NCBI GenBank assembly: GCA_018710885.1
Contig: DVJA01000058.1
Coordinates: 1-64,000, forward strand
From: Scatomorpha merdigallinarum
GTDB taxonomy: Bacteria; Bacillota; Clostridia; Oscillospirales; Oscillospiraceae
Length of the DNA stretch: 64,000 nucleotides
Reading direction: 5' to 3'
How positions within the stretch are numbered: position 1 is the first letter of the stretch; each line of letters starts with the position of its first letter. Shown here in pieces: positions 6,148 through 15,808 of the stretch. The notes below the pieces were generated by a model that was not told the DNA's origin, made no database searches, and worked only from the letters and a program-made list of their open reading frames with translations. The position numbers and the translations under genes were made by a program.

Positions 6148-7026
6148 TTACTTCTGCGCCCAGTCCTTGTACTGCGCGCTGATCTCATAGAGGCGGCAAT
6201 AGCTTTCATACCGGCTCACGGATATAGATCCATTTGCCAAAGCTTCACGCACGGCGCAATCCGGCTCTTTTATGTGAGCACAGTCGTCAAAGCGGCAGCT
6301 GCCTATGTAGGGCTCGAATTCGGGGAAGGCAAATTGTAGCTCATCCTTGGGTATTGGAGGCATCTGCTCCACGTCAAAGGAAGCAAAACCCGGCGTATCG
6401 GCACAATAGCCCCCAGCCACTGGGAAAATCTCAACGTGCCTCGTAGTGTGTTTGCCACGTCCGAGCTTTTCGCTCACTTCCCCGGTCTTGAGTCTCAGTT
6501 CGGGCTCGAGAGCGTTCAATATACTGCTCTTGCCCACTCCCGAATTGCCCGAAAAGGCACAGACCTTTCCCTTGATATACTGGGCCAGACACTCTATACC
6601 CTCACCCGTGACGGCGCTCGTCTCAATTAGCATATAGGGCGTTGCGGCGTAAATGTCGCGCAGGCGGTGCGAGGTTGTGGCGTCGGACTTGTTTACACAA
6701 ATAAGCACTTCACAGCCGTTGTGTTCAGCCGTGGTGGTAACGCGGTCAATGAGGAAGGGGTCCGTCACCGGCTCAACTTCGCTGGCCACGGCCACCAGGA
6801 GGTCAATGTTGGCCACAGCCGGGCGAATGAAGAAATTCTTGCGCTCGAGAACTTTATCTACGCGTCCCCTTCCCTGCGCATCCAGGGAAATTATCACCCT
6901 GTCGCCCACAAGCGGGCTGGTTCCATCCAGCCGAAAACGGCCGCGTGCTCTGCACTCGACCGTTTCGCTGTCTGTTCGGACGTAGTAAAATCCGCTTAAA
7001 GCTTTAATTATCACGCCCTCAGGCAT
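6148..7026 (-). CDS. rsgA: Ribosome small subunit-dependent GTPase RsgA
   Basis: RsgA is a late 30S assembly GTPase. The 292-residue protein has an OB fold first, then a circularly permuted GTPase: NKSD (G4) precedes the P-loop GNSGVGKSS (G1) and DTPGF (G3), followed by a zinc motif (CRFDDCAHIKEPDC). I take ATG 7026 (MPEGVIIKAL) as start because GAGGAGG lies seven bases upstream; an earlier in-frame start would lie inside prkC. It sits directly behind prkC, and in B. subtilis the orthologue CpgA is a PrkC substrate. It is the last gene of the long operon. Confidence 0.95.
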   Translation of the reverse strand: MPEGVIIKALSGFYYVRTDSETVECRARGRFRLDGTSPLVGDRVIISLDAQGRGRVDKVLERKNFFIRPAVANIDLLVAVASEVEPVTDPFLIDRVTTTAEHNGCEVLICVNKSDATTSHRLRDIYAATPYMLIETSAVTGEGIECLAQYIKGKVCAFSGNSGVGKSSILNALEPELRLKTGEVSEKLGRGKHTTRHVEIFPVAGGYCADTPGFASFDVEQMPPIPKDELQFAFPEFEPYIGSCRFDDCAHIKEPDCAVREALANGSISVSRYESYCRLYEISAQYKDWAQK

Positions 7027-7027
7027 G

Positions 7028-8794
7028 TCATTCCTCCTCAACACCCGTTATGGGTGTAGTTTCTTCCGGCTCAGGAGACTCTGTGGGCTCCGGCGTCTCT
7101 GCCGGACCTGTAGATACCCACAGATATATTCTGGTGTGTTCAGCGACAGATTCATATGCGTCTATACTCTGACGTATAACCGTGCCCTCATCCTGCTCAC
7201 TTTCAATATACGTCGTGTCCGCATATGTCAGGTTGTTGTTGTGGAGGATGTTGATGGCCTCGCTTTCCGTATATCCGACGAGGTTGGGCATGGTGACTGT
7301 GCGTTCAACCGGCCCGGCGCTGATGGTTACTATGACCGTGGAACCCTCCGCAAGCGGCTCGCCCGGTGCAGGGTCGGTAGAGATGACATAGTTTTGCGTG
7401 ATAGTGTCGCTGGCCGCTTCTACTATCTCGTAGTCAAAACCCGCCGCCTGGAGCTCTGAGATAGCCTCAGAACGGGAGTGGTTGAGGACATCTGGCACGG
7501 TAGACTCGCGCACACCTGTGCTCACGGTGAGAGTTACTTCTATACCCTCCGGGACAATCATCAGGCTGCGCCCGGCCTCCGGATCCTGAGAAATAATTTC
7601 GCCCTCCGGTATAGTCGGGTCTATTGTGTACGTCACAGTAAACTTATAGAGCTCACGGTAGGAACTGTTGTTGACTACATCTTCATAGTCAGCGCCCACG
7701 AAGTTGGGCAAGTCTATACGCTCGGCGGCACTGAAAATGTCACGCAGCCAGTAGTTCCATAGAAAGACAAAGACCGCAACCATGAACACGAGCACGCCGA
7801 CGGCGCCGCTCATGATACTTACCTTGCGTGAACGTTTCCTGCGCCTGGCGTATTTGGCCGCACTCATCTCTCCAGTCGTGCCTATAGGCCGCACATCCGG
7901 AGTTACAAGTTCATACTCCTCTGCGTACTCCTCGCTGGAGGCCCGGCCGGCGGCCGCCTGCTGCTTGCGGAACTCCTCCAGGTCTTCCAAGAGCTTGGCC
8001 GCAGTCTGGTAGCGCTTCTTAATATCGGCGTTCATCGCCTTGAGCGTTATGCGAGCCAGCTCGTCTGGGATATCAGGATTTATCTCCTGAGGCGGCACGG
8101 CTATACCCGCTATGTGCTTGAGCGCTATCTGCTCGGCCGTTTCGCCGTCATAGGGCATTTTACCTGTGAGCATCTCATACATGACCACGCCGAGCGAATA
8201 TATATCGCTGCGCGTATCCGGGGTCTCGCCGCGGGCCTGCTCGGGGGCGATATAGTGTACGGAGCCCACTGTCTGATCACTGCGCTGCTCCTGAGTGCTC
8301 TCAAGCGCAGCTATGCCAAAGTCGGCAACCTTTATAGTGCCGTCGCGCAGTATCATGATGTTCTGCGGCTTTATATCGCGGTGGACTATGCCCTTGTCAT
8401 GCGCGTGCTCTAGCGCCTTCGTTATCTGCACAGAGAAGTGGAGCGCCTCTTTCCAGCCAAGTGCGCCACGCTTTTGCATGTACTGCATCAGGGTTACGCC
8501 TTCTATGAGCTCCATCACGATGTATTCCACGTCCTCAGTGTGGCTGACATCGTAGACTGAGACGATGTTGGGGTGTGAGAGCATGGCAACGGCTTGCGCC
8601 TCTATCTGGAACCGCGCTCTGAATTCCTCGTCGCGCGCGAGCTCATCTCTGAGTATTTTTACGGCAACAAAGCGGTTCAGCCTCTGGTCTACCGCCTTGT
8701 AGACGACAGCCATACCGCCGGTGCCGATAACTTCCAATATTTCATACCTGTCATCCAGGGTTGTACCTAAATACTTGTCCATATTGGTATCCAT
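7028..8794 (-). CDS. prkC: PASTA-domain serine/threonine protein kinase (PrkC/PknB type)
   Basis: A membrane-anchored Hanks-type kinase that senses muropeptides or lipid II in related bacteria. Kinase motifs are intact: GTGGMAVVYKA, AVKIL, HRDIKPQN, DFGIA and SDIYSLG. A basic juxtamembrane stretch (ARRRKRSRK) leads into one membrane helix near residues 325-350, then three extracellular PASTA repeats (beginning IDLPNFVGADY, VPDVLNHS, MPNLVGYT) and an acidic proline/threonine tail. Start ATG 8794 has GGAGG five bases upstream. prpC, encoding the opposing phosphatase, is the neighbour upstream and rsgA is downstream. Length is 588 residues, normal for the family. Confidence 0.96.
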   Translation of the reverse strand: MDTNMDKYLGTTLDDRYEILEVIGTGGMAVVYKAVDQRLNRFVAVKILRDELARDEEFRARFQIEAQAVAMLSHPNIVSVYDVSHTEDVEYIVMELIEGVTLMQYMQKRGALGWKEALHFSVQITKALEHAHDKGIVHRDIKPQNIMILRDGTIKVADFGIAALESTQEQRSDQTVGSVHYIAPEQARGETPDTRSDIYSLGVVMYEMLTGKMPYDGETAEQIALKHIAGIAVPPQEINPDIPDELARITLKAMNADIKKRYQTAAKLLEDLEEFRKQQAAAGRASSEEYAEEYELVTPDVRPIGTTGEMSAAKYARRRKRSRKVSIMSGAVGVLVFMVAVFVFLWNYWLRDIFSAAERIDLPNFVGADYEDVVNNSSYRELYKFTVTYTIDPTIPEGEIISQDPEAGRSLMIVPEGIEVTLTVSTGVRESTVPDVLNHSRSEAISELQAAGFDYEIVEAASDTITQNYVISTDPAPGEPLAEGSTVIVTISAGPVERTVTMPNLVGYTESEAINILHNNNLTYADTTYIESEQDEGTVIRQSIDAYESVAEHTRIYLWVSTGPAETPEPTESPEPEETTPITGVEEE

Positions 8795-8817
8795 GGCTAC
8801 CTCCAAGTGCTGCGGGG

Positions 8818-9555
8818 TTATTTGGAAATGATGACGATTGTCACGTTGTCACGCGCTTCGCGCCTGAGCGCCTCTGCCATGAGGGCCCGTCCAAGTGAAA
8901 GCGGATCCGGGTTCTTCCGCGAGAGAGCAAATATCTCCTTGTCCTCAAGCATATTCGTCAAACCGTCTGAACAGAGCAGCAGCATGTCGCCGCGCTGCAG
9001 CTTAGGCGTAAATATGTCACAGGGCACCAGCTCGTTGACGCCGAGGGCGCGCGTTATGACATTGCGCCTGGGGTGAGTTCTGGCCTGTTCAGGGCTTATC
9101 TCGCCTCTGTCCACCATGTCCTGCACGAGCGAATGGTCGCGGGTAATCTGTTCCATGCGTTTACGAGTAATCTTATAGCAACGGCTGTCCCCCACGTTGA
9201 GCACGTATGCAGCGTCTCTGCAAATAACAGCAGACACCATGGTCGTACCCATGCCGGTGTAGTCAGTGTCAAAGCATGAATAGGAGTAGATCATGCGGTT
9301 TGCCTTGTTGCATGCCTGCTCCATCATAGCTTTAATATCAGGCTTGCGCTTTTTGTTCGCCGTTATCCTGTCTCTCAGGTCTGAGGCGTAAGTTTTTGTA
9401 GCAAGGTCACTGGCTATGTTGCCCGCCTTTTCGCCGCCCATTCCGTCACAGAGAACGGCTATGACGCACTCTTTATCGTCTAACCTCTCTATAAGAAAGC
9501 TGTCCTGGTTATCCCGCCGCACAGCTCCCCTGTCAGTGATGCCAAAGCTGTTCAT
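8818..9555 (-). CDS. prpC: PP2C-type protein phosphatase
   Basis: A 245-residue metal-dependent Ser/Thr phosphatase that reverses PrkC phosphorylation. The metal-binding motifs are all present: RRDNQDSF, LCDGMGGEKAG, DYTGMGTT, VGDSRCYK, SDGLTNML and RDNVT. Its ATG overlaps the rlmN stop codon (ATGA), and prkC follows 24 bases later, the usual prpC-prkC pair. No membrane segment or signal, so it is cytoplasmic. Confidence 0.95.
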   Translation of the reverse strand: MNSFGITDRGAVRRDNQDSFLIERLDDKECVIAVLCDGMGGEKAGNIASDLATKTYASDLRDRITANKKRKPDIKAMMEQACNKANRMIYSYSCFDTDYTGMGTTMVSAVICRDAAYVLNVGDSRCYKITRKRMEQITRDHSLVQDMVDRGEISPEQARTHPRRNVITRALGVNELVPCDIFTPKLQRGDMLLLCSDGLTNMLEDKEIFALSRKNPDPLSLGRALMAEALRREARDNVTIVIISK

Positions 9556-10613
9556 GAGCTCCCCGTTCCTGCGGACATCGCATCCGCGGTCTTCTTTCTG
9601 AGCTGTCCACAGGAGGCGTCTATATCGCTGCCAAGCCTGCGGCGTACCGTAACATTGACCCCCTCGCGCTCAAGAGCTTTTTTGAACTCCTTTATACGCT
9701 CCGGCGGTGTGGGCCGGAACGAGCGCTCGTCCACGTGGTTAAGAGGGATGAGATTCACATGCGCGCTAACGCGCCTGGCGTGCTTGGCCAACAGCGCGGC
9801 TTGAGCCGGAGAATCGTTCACCCCGTCTATCATGGCGTACTCAAAGGAAATGCGCCGGCCCGTCCTGTTGAAATAGGCCTCGCACTCGTCCATGAGTTTT
9901 TCCACTCCCCTGCCACGGTTCGCCGGCATTATCTTCGAGCGGGTCTCGTCGTCCGGCGCATGCAGGGATACCGATAAAGTTAATTGTAAATTATATTCGG
10001 CCAGTTTGTCAAACTTTTCTGTGATTCCGCAGGTGGAAAGCGAAATGTGCCGCATGCCGATATTCATGCCGTCGCTGTGATTGACAAGCTGCAAAAACTT
10101 CATTACGTTGTCGAAGTTGTCCAGAGGCTCACCTATTCCCATGAGCACTATGTGTCCGATCTTCAATCCGGACTCCTTCTCGGAGAACATGACTTCCTCA
10201 AGCATCTCGCCCGCGTCCAAGTTGCGCACGAGCCCGCCTATGGTCGAGGCGCAAAAAGCGCAGCCCTGGCGGCAACCCACCTGAGTGGATATGCACACGC
10301 TGTTCCCATAGTGATAGCGCATCACCACGGTCTCGACTGCGTTTCCGTCACGAAGGCCCCAAAGATATTTTATCGTCCCGTCCTCAGCAGAGACCTGCTT
10401 GCGCATTACCTTCGGAGCGCCGAGGTAAAAGCGCTCTGCAAGCGCGGTTCGCAACTGCTTGGGCAGATTTGTCATCTCATCCCAGCCGGAGACACCGCGC
10501 GTCGCCCACTCAAAGACCTGTTTGGCCCTGTATGCGGGCTGGCCCATGGCCTTGAGTTCGGCGGCTATCTCCTCCGGAAGCAGCGCTCTTAAGTTGATTT
10601 TACCATCCTGCAT
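9552..10613 (-). CDS. rlmN: 23S rRNA (adenine-C2)-methyltransferase RlmN
   Basis: A radical SAM methyltransferase that modifies A2503 of 23S rRNA and A37 of some tRNAs. The 353-residue protein has the cluster motif CRQGCAFC (CxxxCxxC), the glycine-rich GIGEPLDN, SLSTCGI, and the C-terminal DASCGQLR with the mono-methylated cysteine region. It overlaps the 3' end of rsmB by 25 bases, so its ribosome binding site (GGACGGAT) lies within rsmB. Confidence 0.95.
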   Translation of the reverse strand: MQDGKINLRALLPEEIAAELKAMGQPAYRAKQVFEWATRGVSGWDEMTNLPKQLRTALAERFYLGAPKVMRKQVSAEDGTIKYLWGLRDGNAVETVVMRYHYGNSVCISTQVGCRQGCAFCASTIGGLVRNLDAGEMLEEVMFSEKESGLKIGHIVLMGIGEPLDNFDNVMKFLQLVNHSDGMNIGMRHISLSTCGITEKFDKLAEYNLQLTLSVSLHAPDDETRSKIMPANRGRGVEKLMDECEAYFNRTGRRISFEYAMIDGVNDSPAQAALLAKHARRVSAHVNLIPLNHVDERSFRPTPPERIKEFKKALEREGVNVTVRRRLGSDIDASCGQLRKKTADAMSAGTGSS

Positions 10614-11872
10614 ATGAAAAATCCGTCCGTTTTATTTATATCCGGCCAAAGCGTACTCTCTTTTGTGGAAGCAAAGCCGGGATTTGTCCCCAAAAAGGCT
10701 CTTATTACGTTCTCGTTCTCACGTTCGAGCAGAGTACATGTCGAATAGAGCAGCACTCCACCGGGCTTTACGCAGCGAGAGAGGGAGCTGAGTATGGCCA
10801 ACTGTATCTCAGGCAGGGACGCTGTCTCCTCTACGGTCTTGAACCTTATCTCGGGCTTGCGGCGTATTACGCCGAAGCCCGAGCACGGCACATCCGCTAT
10901 TACGACGTCGAAGGCAGTGTGAAGTTCCTCGAACGGCTCGCGAGCGTCCATGGCGTGAGTCGTTATCATATCTATGCCCAGCCTCTGCGCTCCCTCTGAG
11001 ACGCGCTTCAAGCGCTTCTCTTTCAGGTCACAGGCGAGGATCTCGCCCTCGCCGTGCATAAGCATGGCCGCAGCAAAGCTCTTGCCTCCGGGAGCGCTGC
11101 ATGCGTCCAGCACGCGCATGCCAGGCTTCAGCCCCACACTCTCTACGGCCAGACGCGCCGCGGAATCCTGCACATAGAAAAGTCCCTCACTGTAGCCGGG
11201 TATCCTTTCAACAGCTCCGGCAGAGCTGAGGTCAAAGGAACCCTCACACTGCCCGGGTGTAAACGCTATACCGGTGCTATCCAGGGCTTTTTGCATCGCG
11301 TCAGGCGTTGTTCGCAAGGTGTTTGTCTGTATTGTCACGGGAGGCTCGGCGTTATTTGCCGCCAAAAGCGACTCGGCGCCATCATATCCACGCCGGGAGA
11401 TAAACTCCTGCACCAGCCAGAGCGGGTGGCTGTATCTCACACTCAGATACTCCGCGCTGCCCTTTCCCGGCACCTCGGGGATAGACTCTCGGTGCTCTGA
11501 AACCCGCCTCAGCACGCCGTTCACAAGCGCGCAGGCACGAGCCTTGCCACGCTCCCGGCAGAGCTCAACCGCCTCGTTTACCGCCGCGCTGGGTGGCACA
11601 CGGTCGAGGAAGAGCAACTGGCATACAGATATACGCAATATGTCCAGCACCTGTACCTCGAGCTTTTTCACCGGCGTATTGCACCAAAGGCCAATCACAT
11701 AGTCGATATAGCTGAGGTTCTGCACGGTCGCCCTCACTATGCGCTCGCAGAGCGCGGCGTCGCGCGCGTCGAGCTTCGAGGCGCGGATACTTGCATCAAG
11801 AGCTTCGGAGGAAAAGGTGCCGCGCCTGAGCGCGTGCATCGCATCCAGAGCCGAACTGCGTGCGCCGCTCAT
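10589..11872 (-). CDS. rsmB: 16S rRNA (cytosine-C5)-methyltransferase RsmB
   Basis: RsmB makes m5C967 in 16S rRNA. The 427 residues comprise an N-terminal NusB-like RNA-binding domain (to about 140) and a Rossmann methyltransferase domain with DACSAPGGKSF for SAM, DVPCSGFGV with the motif IV cysteine, and STCTLLERENE with the nucleophilic motif VI cysteine. The start overlaps the fmt stop (ATGA), typical of the fmt-rsmB pair. Confidence 0.94.
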   Translation of the reverse strand: MSGARSSALDAMHALRRGTFSSEALDASIRASKLDARDAALCERIVRATVQNLSYIDYVIGLWCNTPVKKLEVQVLDILRISVCQLLFLDRVPPSAAVNEAVELCRERGKARACALVNGVLRRVSEHRESIPEVPGKGSAEYLSVRYSHPLWLVQEFISRRGYDGAESLLAANNAEPPVTIQTNTLRTTPDAMQKALDSTGIAFTPGQCEGSFDLSSAGAVERIPGYSEGLFYVQDSAARLAVESVGLKPGMRVLDACSAPGGKSFAAAMLMHGEGEILACDLKEKRLKRVSEGAQRLGIDMITTHAMDAREPFEELHTAFDVVIADVPCSGFGVIRRKPEIRFKTVEETASLPEIQLAILSSLSRCVKPGGVLLYSTCTLLERENENVIRAFLGTNPGFASTKESTLWPDINKTDGFFICRMVKST

Positions 11873-12789
11873 GACACGTCCACCGGGTGGCCTATGAGGT
11901 AGTCACGCGCACTCATGTGCTTTTTACCGGGCGCCTGCAGTTCAGTTATCATGACGGTCCTGCCGGAGCCACAGGCAATTTCCAACCCCTCCTTGCCGGC
12001 GCTGACTATGCTGCCGGGGAGTTTATCCGTGACCGTGTCCGTATACTTGGCCATATAGACCTTCAACGTCTCCCCGTTCAGTTCCATAGTGGCAACGGGC
12101 CAGGGGTTGAGGCCGCAGATGTGCTTTACAACTTCGCGCGGGCTCTTGCTCCAATCAATGGGGCAAATGCTCTTGTCAAGCTGACCGACGTAGGTCGCCT
12201 CAGCGCTGTTTTGGGCCTCACGCGGGGCGCTGCCGTCCTCAATGGCGTGGAGCGTCCTCACCAGCAGCTTGGCACCGAGCGCGGCGAGCCGGTCAAAGAG
12301 CTCTCCTGCCGTCTCGTACTCGCCCACAGTCACGGCCTCACGGAAGATTATATCGCCCGCATCCATGTCGTGGGCCAGATACATGGTAGTAACTCCCGCG
12401 TACTCGTCGCCGTTGAGCACTGACCACTGTATGGGAGCCGCGCCGCGATAGCGCGGAAGCAGTGAACCGTGGACGTTTATCGCGCCGTATTTGGGCACGG
12501 CAAGCAGCTCGTCGGGCAGTATTTTGCCATAGGCTACGACGCAGAGTATATCCGGGGCGAGGGACTTCATAAGCTCCAGCGCTTCCGGCGTGCGCACGCT
12601 CGCCGGCTGATAGATGTCAAGTCCGCGCTCGAGGGCGAGTTTCTTTGTCTCGCACTCGGCGAGCTTCATTCCGCGTCCACGCGGCTTGTCCGGCTGGGTA
12701 AAAACGCCCACCACTTCGTAACCCGCGTCGAGCACTGCTTTCAGGCTCTCGGCCGCGAAATCCGGCGTGCCCATAAATACAACGCGCAT
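11869..12789 (-). CDS. fmt: Methionyl-tRNA formyltransferase
   Basis: Fmt formylates initiator Met-tRNA using 10-formyl-THF. The 306-residue protein begins MRVVFMGTPDFAA and carries the catalytic region NVHGSLLPRYRGAAPI (Asn, His) and the Asp of DAGDI, with an OB-type C-terminal domain. The start ATG 12789 has GGAGGT eight bases upstream inside the end of def; the frame is open further upstream but that part is within def. It is coupled to def and rsmB in the conserved def-fmt-rsmB order. Confidence 0.95.
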   Translation of the reverse strand: MRVVFMGTPDFAAESLKAVLDAGYEVVGVFTQPDKPRGRGMKLAECETKKLALERGLDIYQPASVRTPEALELMKSLAPDILCVVAYGKILPDELLAVPKYGAINVHGSLLPRYRGAAPIQWSVLNGDEYAGVTTMYLAHDMDAGDIIFREAVTVGEYETAGELFDRLAALGAKLLVRTLHAIEDGSAPREAQNSAEATYVGQLDKSICPIDWSKSPREVVKHICGLNPWPVATMELNGETLKVYMAKYTDTVTDKLPGSIVSAGKEGLEIACGSGRTVMITELQAPGKKHMSARDYLIGHPVDVS

Positions 12790-12793
12790 GCGC

Positions 12794-13309
12794 TCAGACC
12801 TCCAGTCCGTCGTTCCAGCTACCGTTTTCAACCTCATTGGGGGTGAGCATCCTGGTGGCACACTGGGTAAAAAGCTTCCCTTCAAGGTGGTCAAGCTCGT
12901 GGCAGAAGGCACGAGCGGTGAGCTCGTGTCCGGATATTTCAAAGCTGTTGCCGTTGCGGTCCTGTGCCCTTACGGTGACGTCCATGGGGCGCTTTACAAG
13001 GCCAAAACGTCCCGGCAGGGACAGGCAGCCCTCAGGGCCGTTCTGCTCACCCTCGGTGGAGACGATTTCGGGGTTGACGAGCTCTATAATATATGGCTCT
13101 TCTCCCTCGGGCACGTTGGTCTCGAGCACGAGCACCACACGGCGCAGCACGCCAACCTGTGGAGCGGCGAGACCCGCTCCGTCAGCTTCGAGCAAAGTCT
13201 CGCGCATGTCGTCGATGAGCTCGTGGAGTCTGGAATCAAAATTGGTAACAGGGCGGCAGTGCTTGTGCAGTACGCTGTCCCCTTCTTCGATTATTTTACG
13301 GTGTGCCAT
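12794..13309 (-). CDS. def: Peptide deformylase
   Basis: Def removes the formyl group from new proteins. All three metal motifs are present in the 171 residues: GAGLAAPQVG, EGCLSLPG (Cys ligand) and HELDHLEG (HExxH). The start has AGGAGG six bases upstream. It follows priA directly; the tail beyond the HExxH helix is slightly longer than in E. coli. Works together with the downstream fmt. Confidence 0.95.
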   Translation of the reverse strand: MAHRKIIEEGDSVLHKHCRPVTNFDSRLHELIDDMRETLLEADGAGLAAPQVGVLRRVVLVLETNVPEGEEPYIIELVNPEIVSTEGEQNGPEGCLSLPGRFGLVKRPMDVTVRAQDRNGNSFEISGHELTARAFCHELDHLEGKLFTQCATRMLTPNEVENGSWNDGLEV

Positions 13310-13320
13310 AGCATTTCCTC

Positions 13321-15567
13321 CTAGTCAGACGGGTTCGTATCAGCGTATACCGACACGCCCCGGTAGCATTTGTCAGCCGAAAACCTGATCACTGTATCGG
13401 CCACCAGCCTGCGCATCCCGCTGCCCGGCGGGGCACAGAGCGTCACGCGATATCTGTAGTTGTTGTTTACTTTTAAAACAGACAGTGGCGCCGGTCCCAG
13501 CACCCTGGCCGAATCGCAGCCCCTCGCCGCCTGTGTGAGTTCAAAGCGCAGGTGTGAGGCACAGTCGAGCACCAGCGACTCATCCTGGCCTGAGAGCGTT
13601 ATGCTCAGCAACTCGGTAAACGGCGGTAGCAACTGCAACCTGCGAAGCTCTATCTCCGAGCGGTAAAAGCTCTCGTAGTCCTGGTTCGAGGCCTGAACTA
13701 TGGTCTCGTTGTCCGGGGTATAGGTCTGGATAATCGCCCTACCCGGTTTCTCAAAGCGCCCAGAGCGGCCGATCACCTGGGTTATGAGCGAAAAAGTTCT
13801 CTCACTGGCCTGGTAATCGCCCGCGTACAGTCCTTGGTCCGCACATATGACTCCTACCAGCGTGACATTTTCAAAGTTGAGGCCTTTGGTCACCATCTGA
13901 GTGCCGACCATGATAGGTATGCGCTCTTTTCTGAAACGCTCAAGGAGTTTATCGTGCCCTCCGGCGCCCGCGACAGTGTCCGTATCCATACGCAGTATTT
14001 CAGTGTCCGGGAAAAGCTCATGGAGCTCTTCTTCCACCTTCTGCGTACCGGCTCCGACGTATTTGAATGTACCGCCGCAGTCCGGGCAGCACTCGTCCAG
14101 TGGCTGTGTATAGCCACAGTGGTGGCACATGAGTTTGCGCCCATAGCTGTGGAAGGTCAGGCTGACAGAGCAGTTGGGACAGTGGTAAGTGAAGCCGCAC
14201 TCGACGCAGGTCACAAGCTTGTTCGCACCGCGCCGGTTGATGAACAGTATGCTCTGCTCACCGCGGTCTATATTTCCCTGCAGCTCCTCGCGCAGTCTCC
14301 CGCTTATGGAGCCGCCGTTGCCTCTCCTGAGCTCACGTTTTAGGTCAACTATTTCTACTTCGGGCAGTTCGCGCTCATTATAGCGCATATTTAGCTTGAA
14401 AAAGCCATACCGGCCAATATCGGCGAAGTACCTGCTCTCCACATCCGGCGTGGCGCTGCCGAGCAGCAGCAGAGCCTTATCCCGGGCGCAGCGGTACTTG
14501 GCCACATCGCGCGCATGGTAACGCGGGGCGTTTTCGCTCTTATACGTGTCCTCTTGCTCCTCGTCTATTATGACGAGGCCCAGTTCACTCACTGGTGCGA
14601 AAACCGCGCTGCGCGTGCCAATGACTACTCCCGCTTCTCCGTTTTTGATGCGTCGCCACTCGTCGTACCTCTCGCCTGCGGACAGGCTGGAGTGGAGTAC
14701 GGCGATGTCGTCACCGAAGTGCGAGGTAAAGGTACGCAGCATCTGCGGAGTGAGCGCAATCTCCGGTACCAACAGTATGCAGCTTTTTCCTCTGGCACGC
14801 TGTTCGGCTATGAGCCTGATGTATATCGTGGTCTTGCCAGAGCCGGTCACACCAAAGAGCAGCGCTGCCCCGGCCTTTTTGCCCTGTGCAAGCTTGGATA
14901 TACCCTCAAAGGCCATCTGCTGGCTTTCATTGAGCTGTGGCAGCTCTGCGTGCTCTACGTCTACCTCAGGGCGACGGAACACTTCCTCGTCTTCGAGCGT
15001 GACAAACCCCGCCTTACACAGCGCATTGAGGCTGACTCTCGAGGCGCCTGTGAACTCCAACAGCTCGCGCGCCGGTACCCGGCCGACAGAGCAGAGTGTC
15101 GATAGCAGTTCAGCCTGCTGAGGCGCACGCCTGCGTTTGCGTGATGCGGCCTCCATAGCTTCTTCGCCCGGTACGGCCAGGGCGGCCATTGTAACATACT
15201 TCTCGCTGATACGCTGCCTGCCATTTTTAAACCACAGCCCCGCCGGGAGCATGGCCTTCACAGCTTCATAAACTGTGCAAAAAAAGCGCTCGTGCATCCA
15301 CATAGCGAGGCCGAGCAGTTTTTCGTCCAGCACCGGCTGCTCATCGAGAGCGGACGAAACGGGCTTGAGTTTTTCAAACGCGCTCGACTGCGCGAGCGCG
15401 AGAACTATGCCTTCTGTACTGCGGTTCGCGTTTGTAAACGGCACCTCGACGCGCATTCCCGGGGAAATGCGTCCGGCCATAGACTCCGGTATACTGTAAT
15501 CAAATGGCTTGTCCAGACGAAAAGGTACACCTGAAACAGCCACTTTGGCGACTTTCATCTCGCTCAT
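13321..15567 (-). CDS. priA: Primosomal replication protein N' (helicase PriA)
   Basis: PriA reloads the replisome at stalled forks. The 748-residue protein has the N-terminal DNA-binding domain, Walker A GVTGSGKTTI, Walker B IIDEEQEDTYKS (the family usually reads DEEHD, so the His is replaced by Gln here), RYHARDVA, and the cysteine-rich zinc-binding insertion (CVECGFTYHCPNC ... CHHCGY ... CCPDCGG). Start ATG 15567 has GGGAG six bases upstream; an in-frame TTG further 5' has no ribosome binding site. Placed after rpoZ as in Bacillus, but coaBC, usually between them, is missing. Confidence 0.94.
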   Translation of the reverse strand: MSEMKVAKVAVSGVPFRLDKPFDYSIPESMAGRISPGMRVEVPFTNANRSTEGIVLALAQSSAFEKLKPVSSALDEQPVLDEKLLGLAMWMHERFFCTVYEAVKAMLPAGLWFKNGRQRISEKYVTMAALAVPGEEAMEAASRKRRRAPQQAELLSTLCSVGRVPARELLEFTGASRVSLNALCKAGFVTLEDEEVFRRPEVDVEHAELPQLNESQQMAFEGISKLAQGKKAGAALLFGVTGSGKTTIYIRLIAEQRARGKSCILLVPEIALTPQMLRTFTSHFGDDIAVLHSSLSAGERYDEWRRIKNGEAGVVIGTRSAVFAPVSELGLVIIDEEQEDTYKSENAPRYHARDVAKYRCARDKALLLLGSATPDVESRYFADIGRYGFFKLNMRYNERELPEVEIVDLKRELRRGNGGSISGRLREELQGNIDRGEQSILFINRRGANKLVTCVECGFTYHCPNCSVSLTFHSYGRKLMCHHCGYTQPLDECCPDCGGTFKYVGAGTQKVEEELHELFPDTEILRMDTDTVAGAGGHDKLLERFRKERIPIMVGTQMVTKGLNFENVTLVGVICADQGLYAGDYQASERTFSLITQVIGRSGRFEKPGRAIIQTYTPDNETIVQASNQDYESFYRSEIELRRLQLLPPFTELLSITLSGQDESLVLDCASHLRFELTQAARGCDSARVLGPAPLSVLKVNNNYRYRVTLCAPPGSGMRRLVADTVIRFSADKCYRGVSVYADTNPSD

Positions 15568-15610
15568 CCGGCGCTCCCAAACGCGCAAAAGGGCAGTGGC
15601 GGCCGAGCCG

Positions 15611-15808
15611 TCACTGCTCCTCCTTGATCTTCAGCTTACCGGTATAGACCTCGTCTATTGCCATGGAAATGGGCTTGCGTTCGAGTATATCTCCGTTTTC
15701 TTCAGCCTTCTGAGAAATATCCCTCGCGCGGCGCGCGACAAGGTTGACAAGCAAATACCGGCTGCCGACCTTATTTACGAGTTCGGCCATAGGGGGATAG
15801 AGCATCAT
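15611..15808 (-). CDS. rpoZ: DNA-directed RNA polymerase subunit omega
   Basis: A 65-residue omega subunit that helps fold beta-prime. It shows the family core SRYLLVNLVARRAR and KPISMAIDEVYTGKL. Starts ATGATG at 15808/15805, with the gmk stop codon TGA embedded in it; AGAGGTG lies about nine bases upstream. The gmk-rpoZ-priA order is the conserved one of Firmicutes. Confidence 0.93.
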   Translation of the reverse strand: MMLYPPMAELVNKVGSRYLLVNLVARRARDISQKAEENGDILERKPISMAIDEVYTGKLKIKEEQ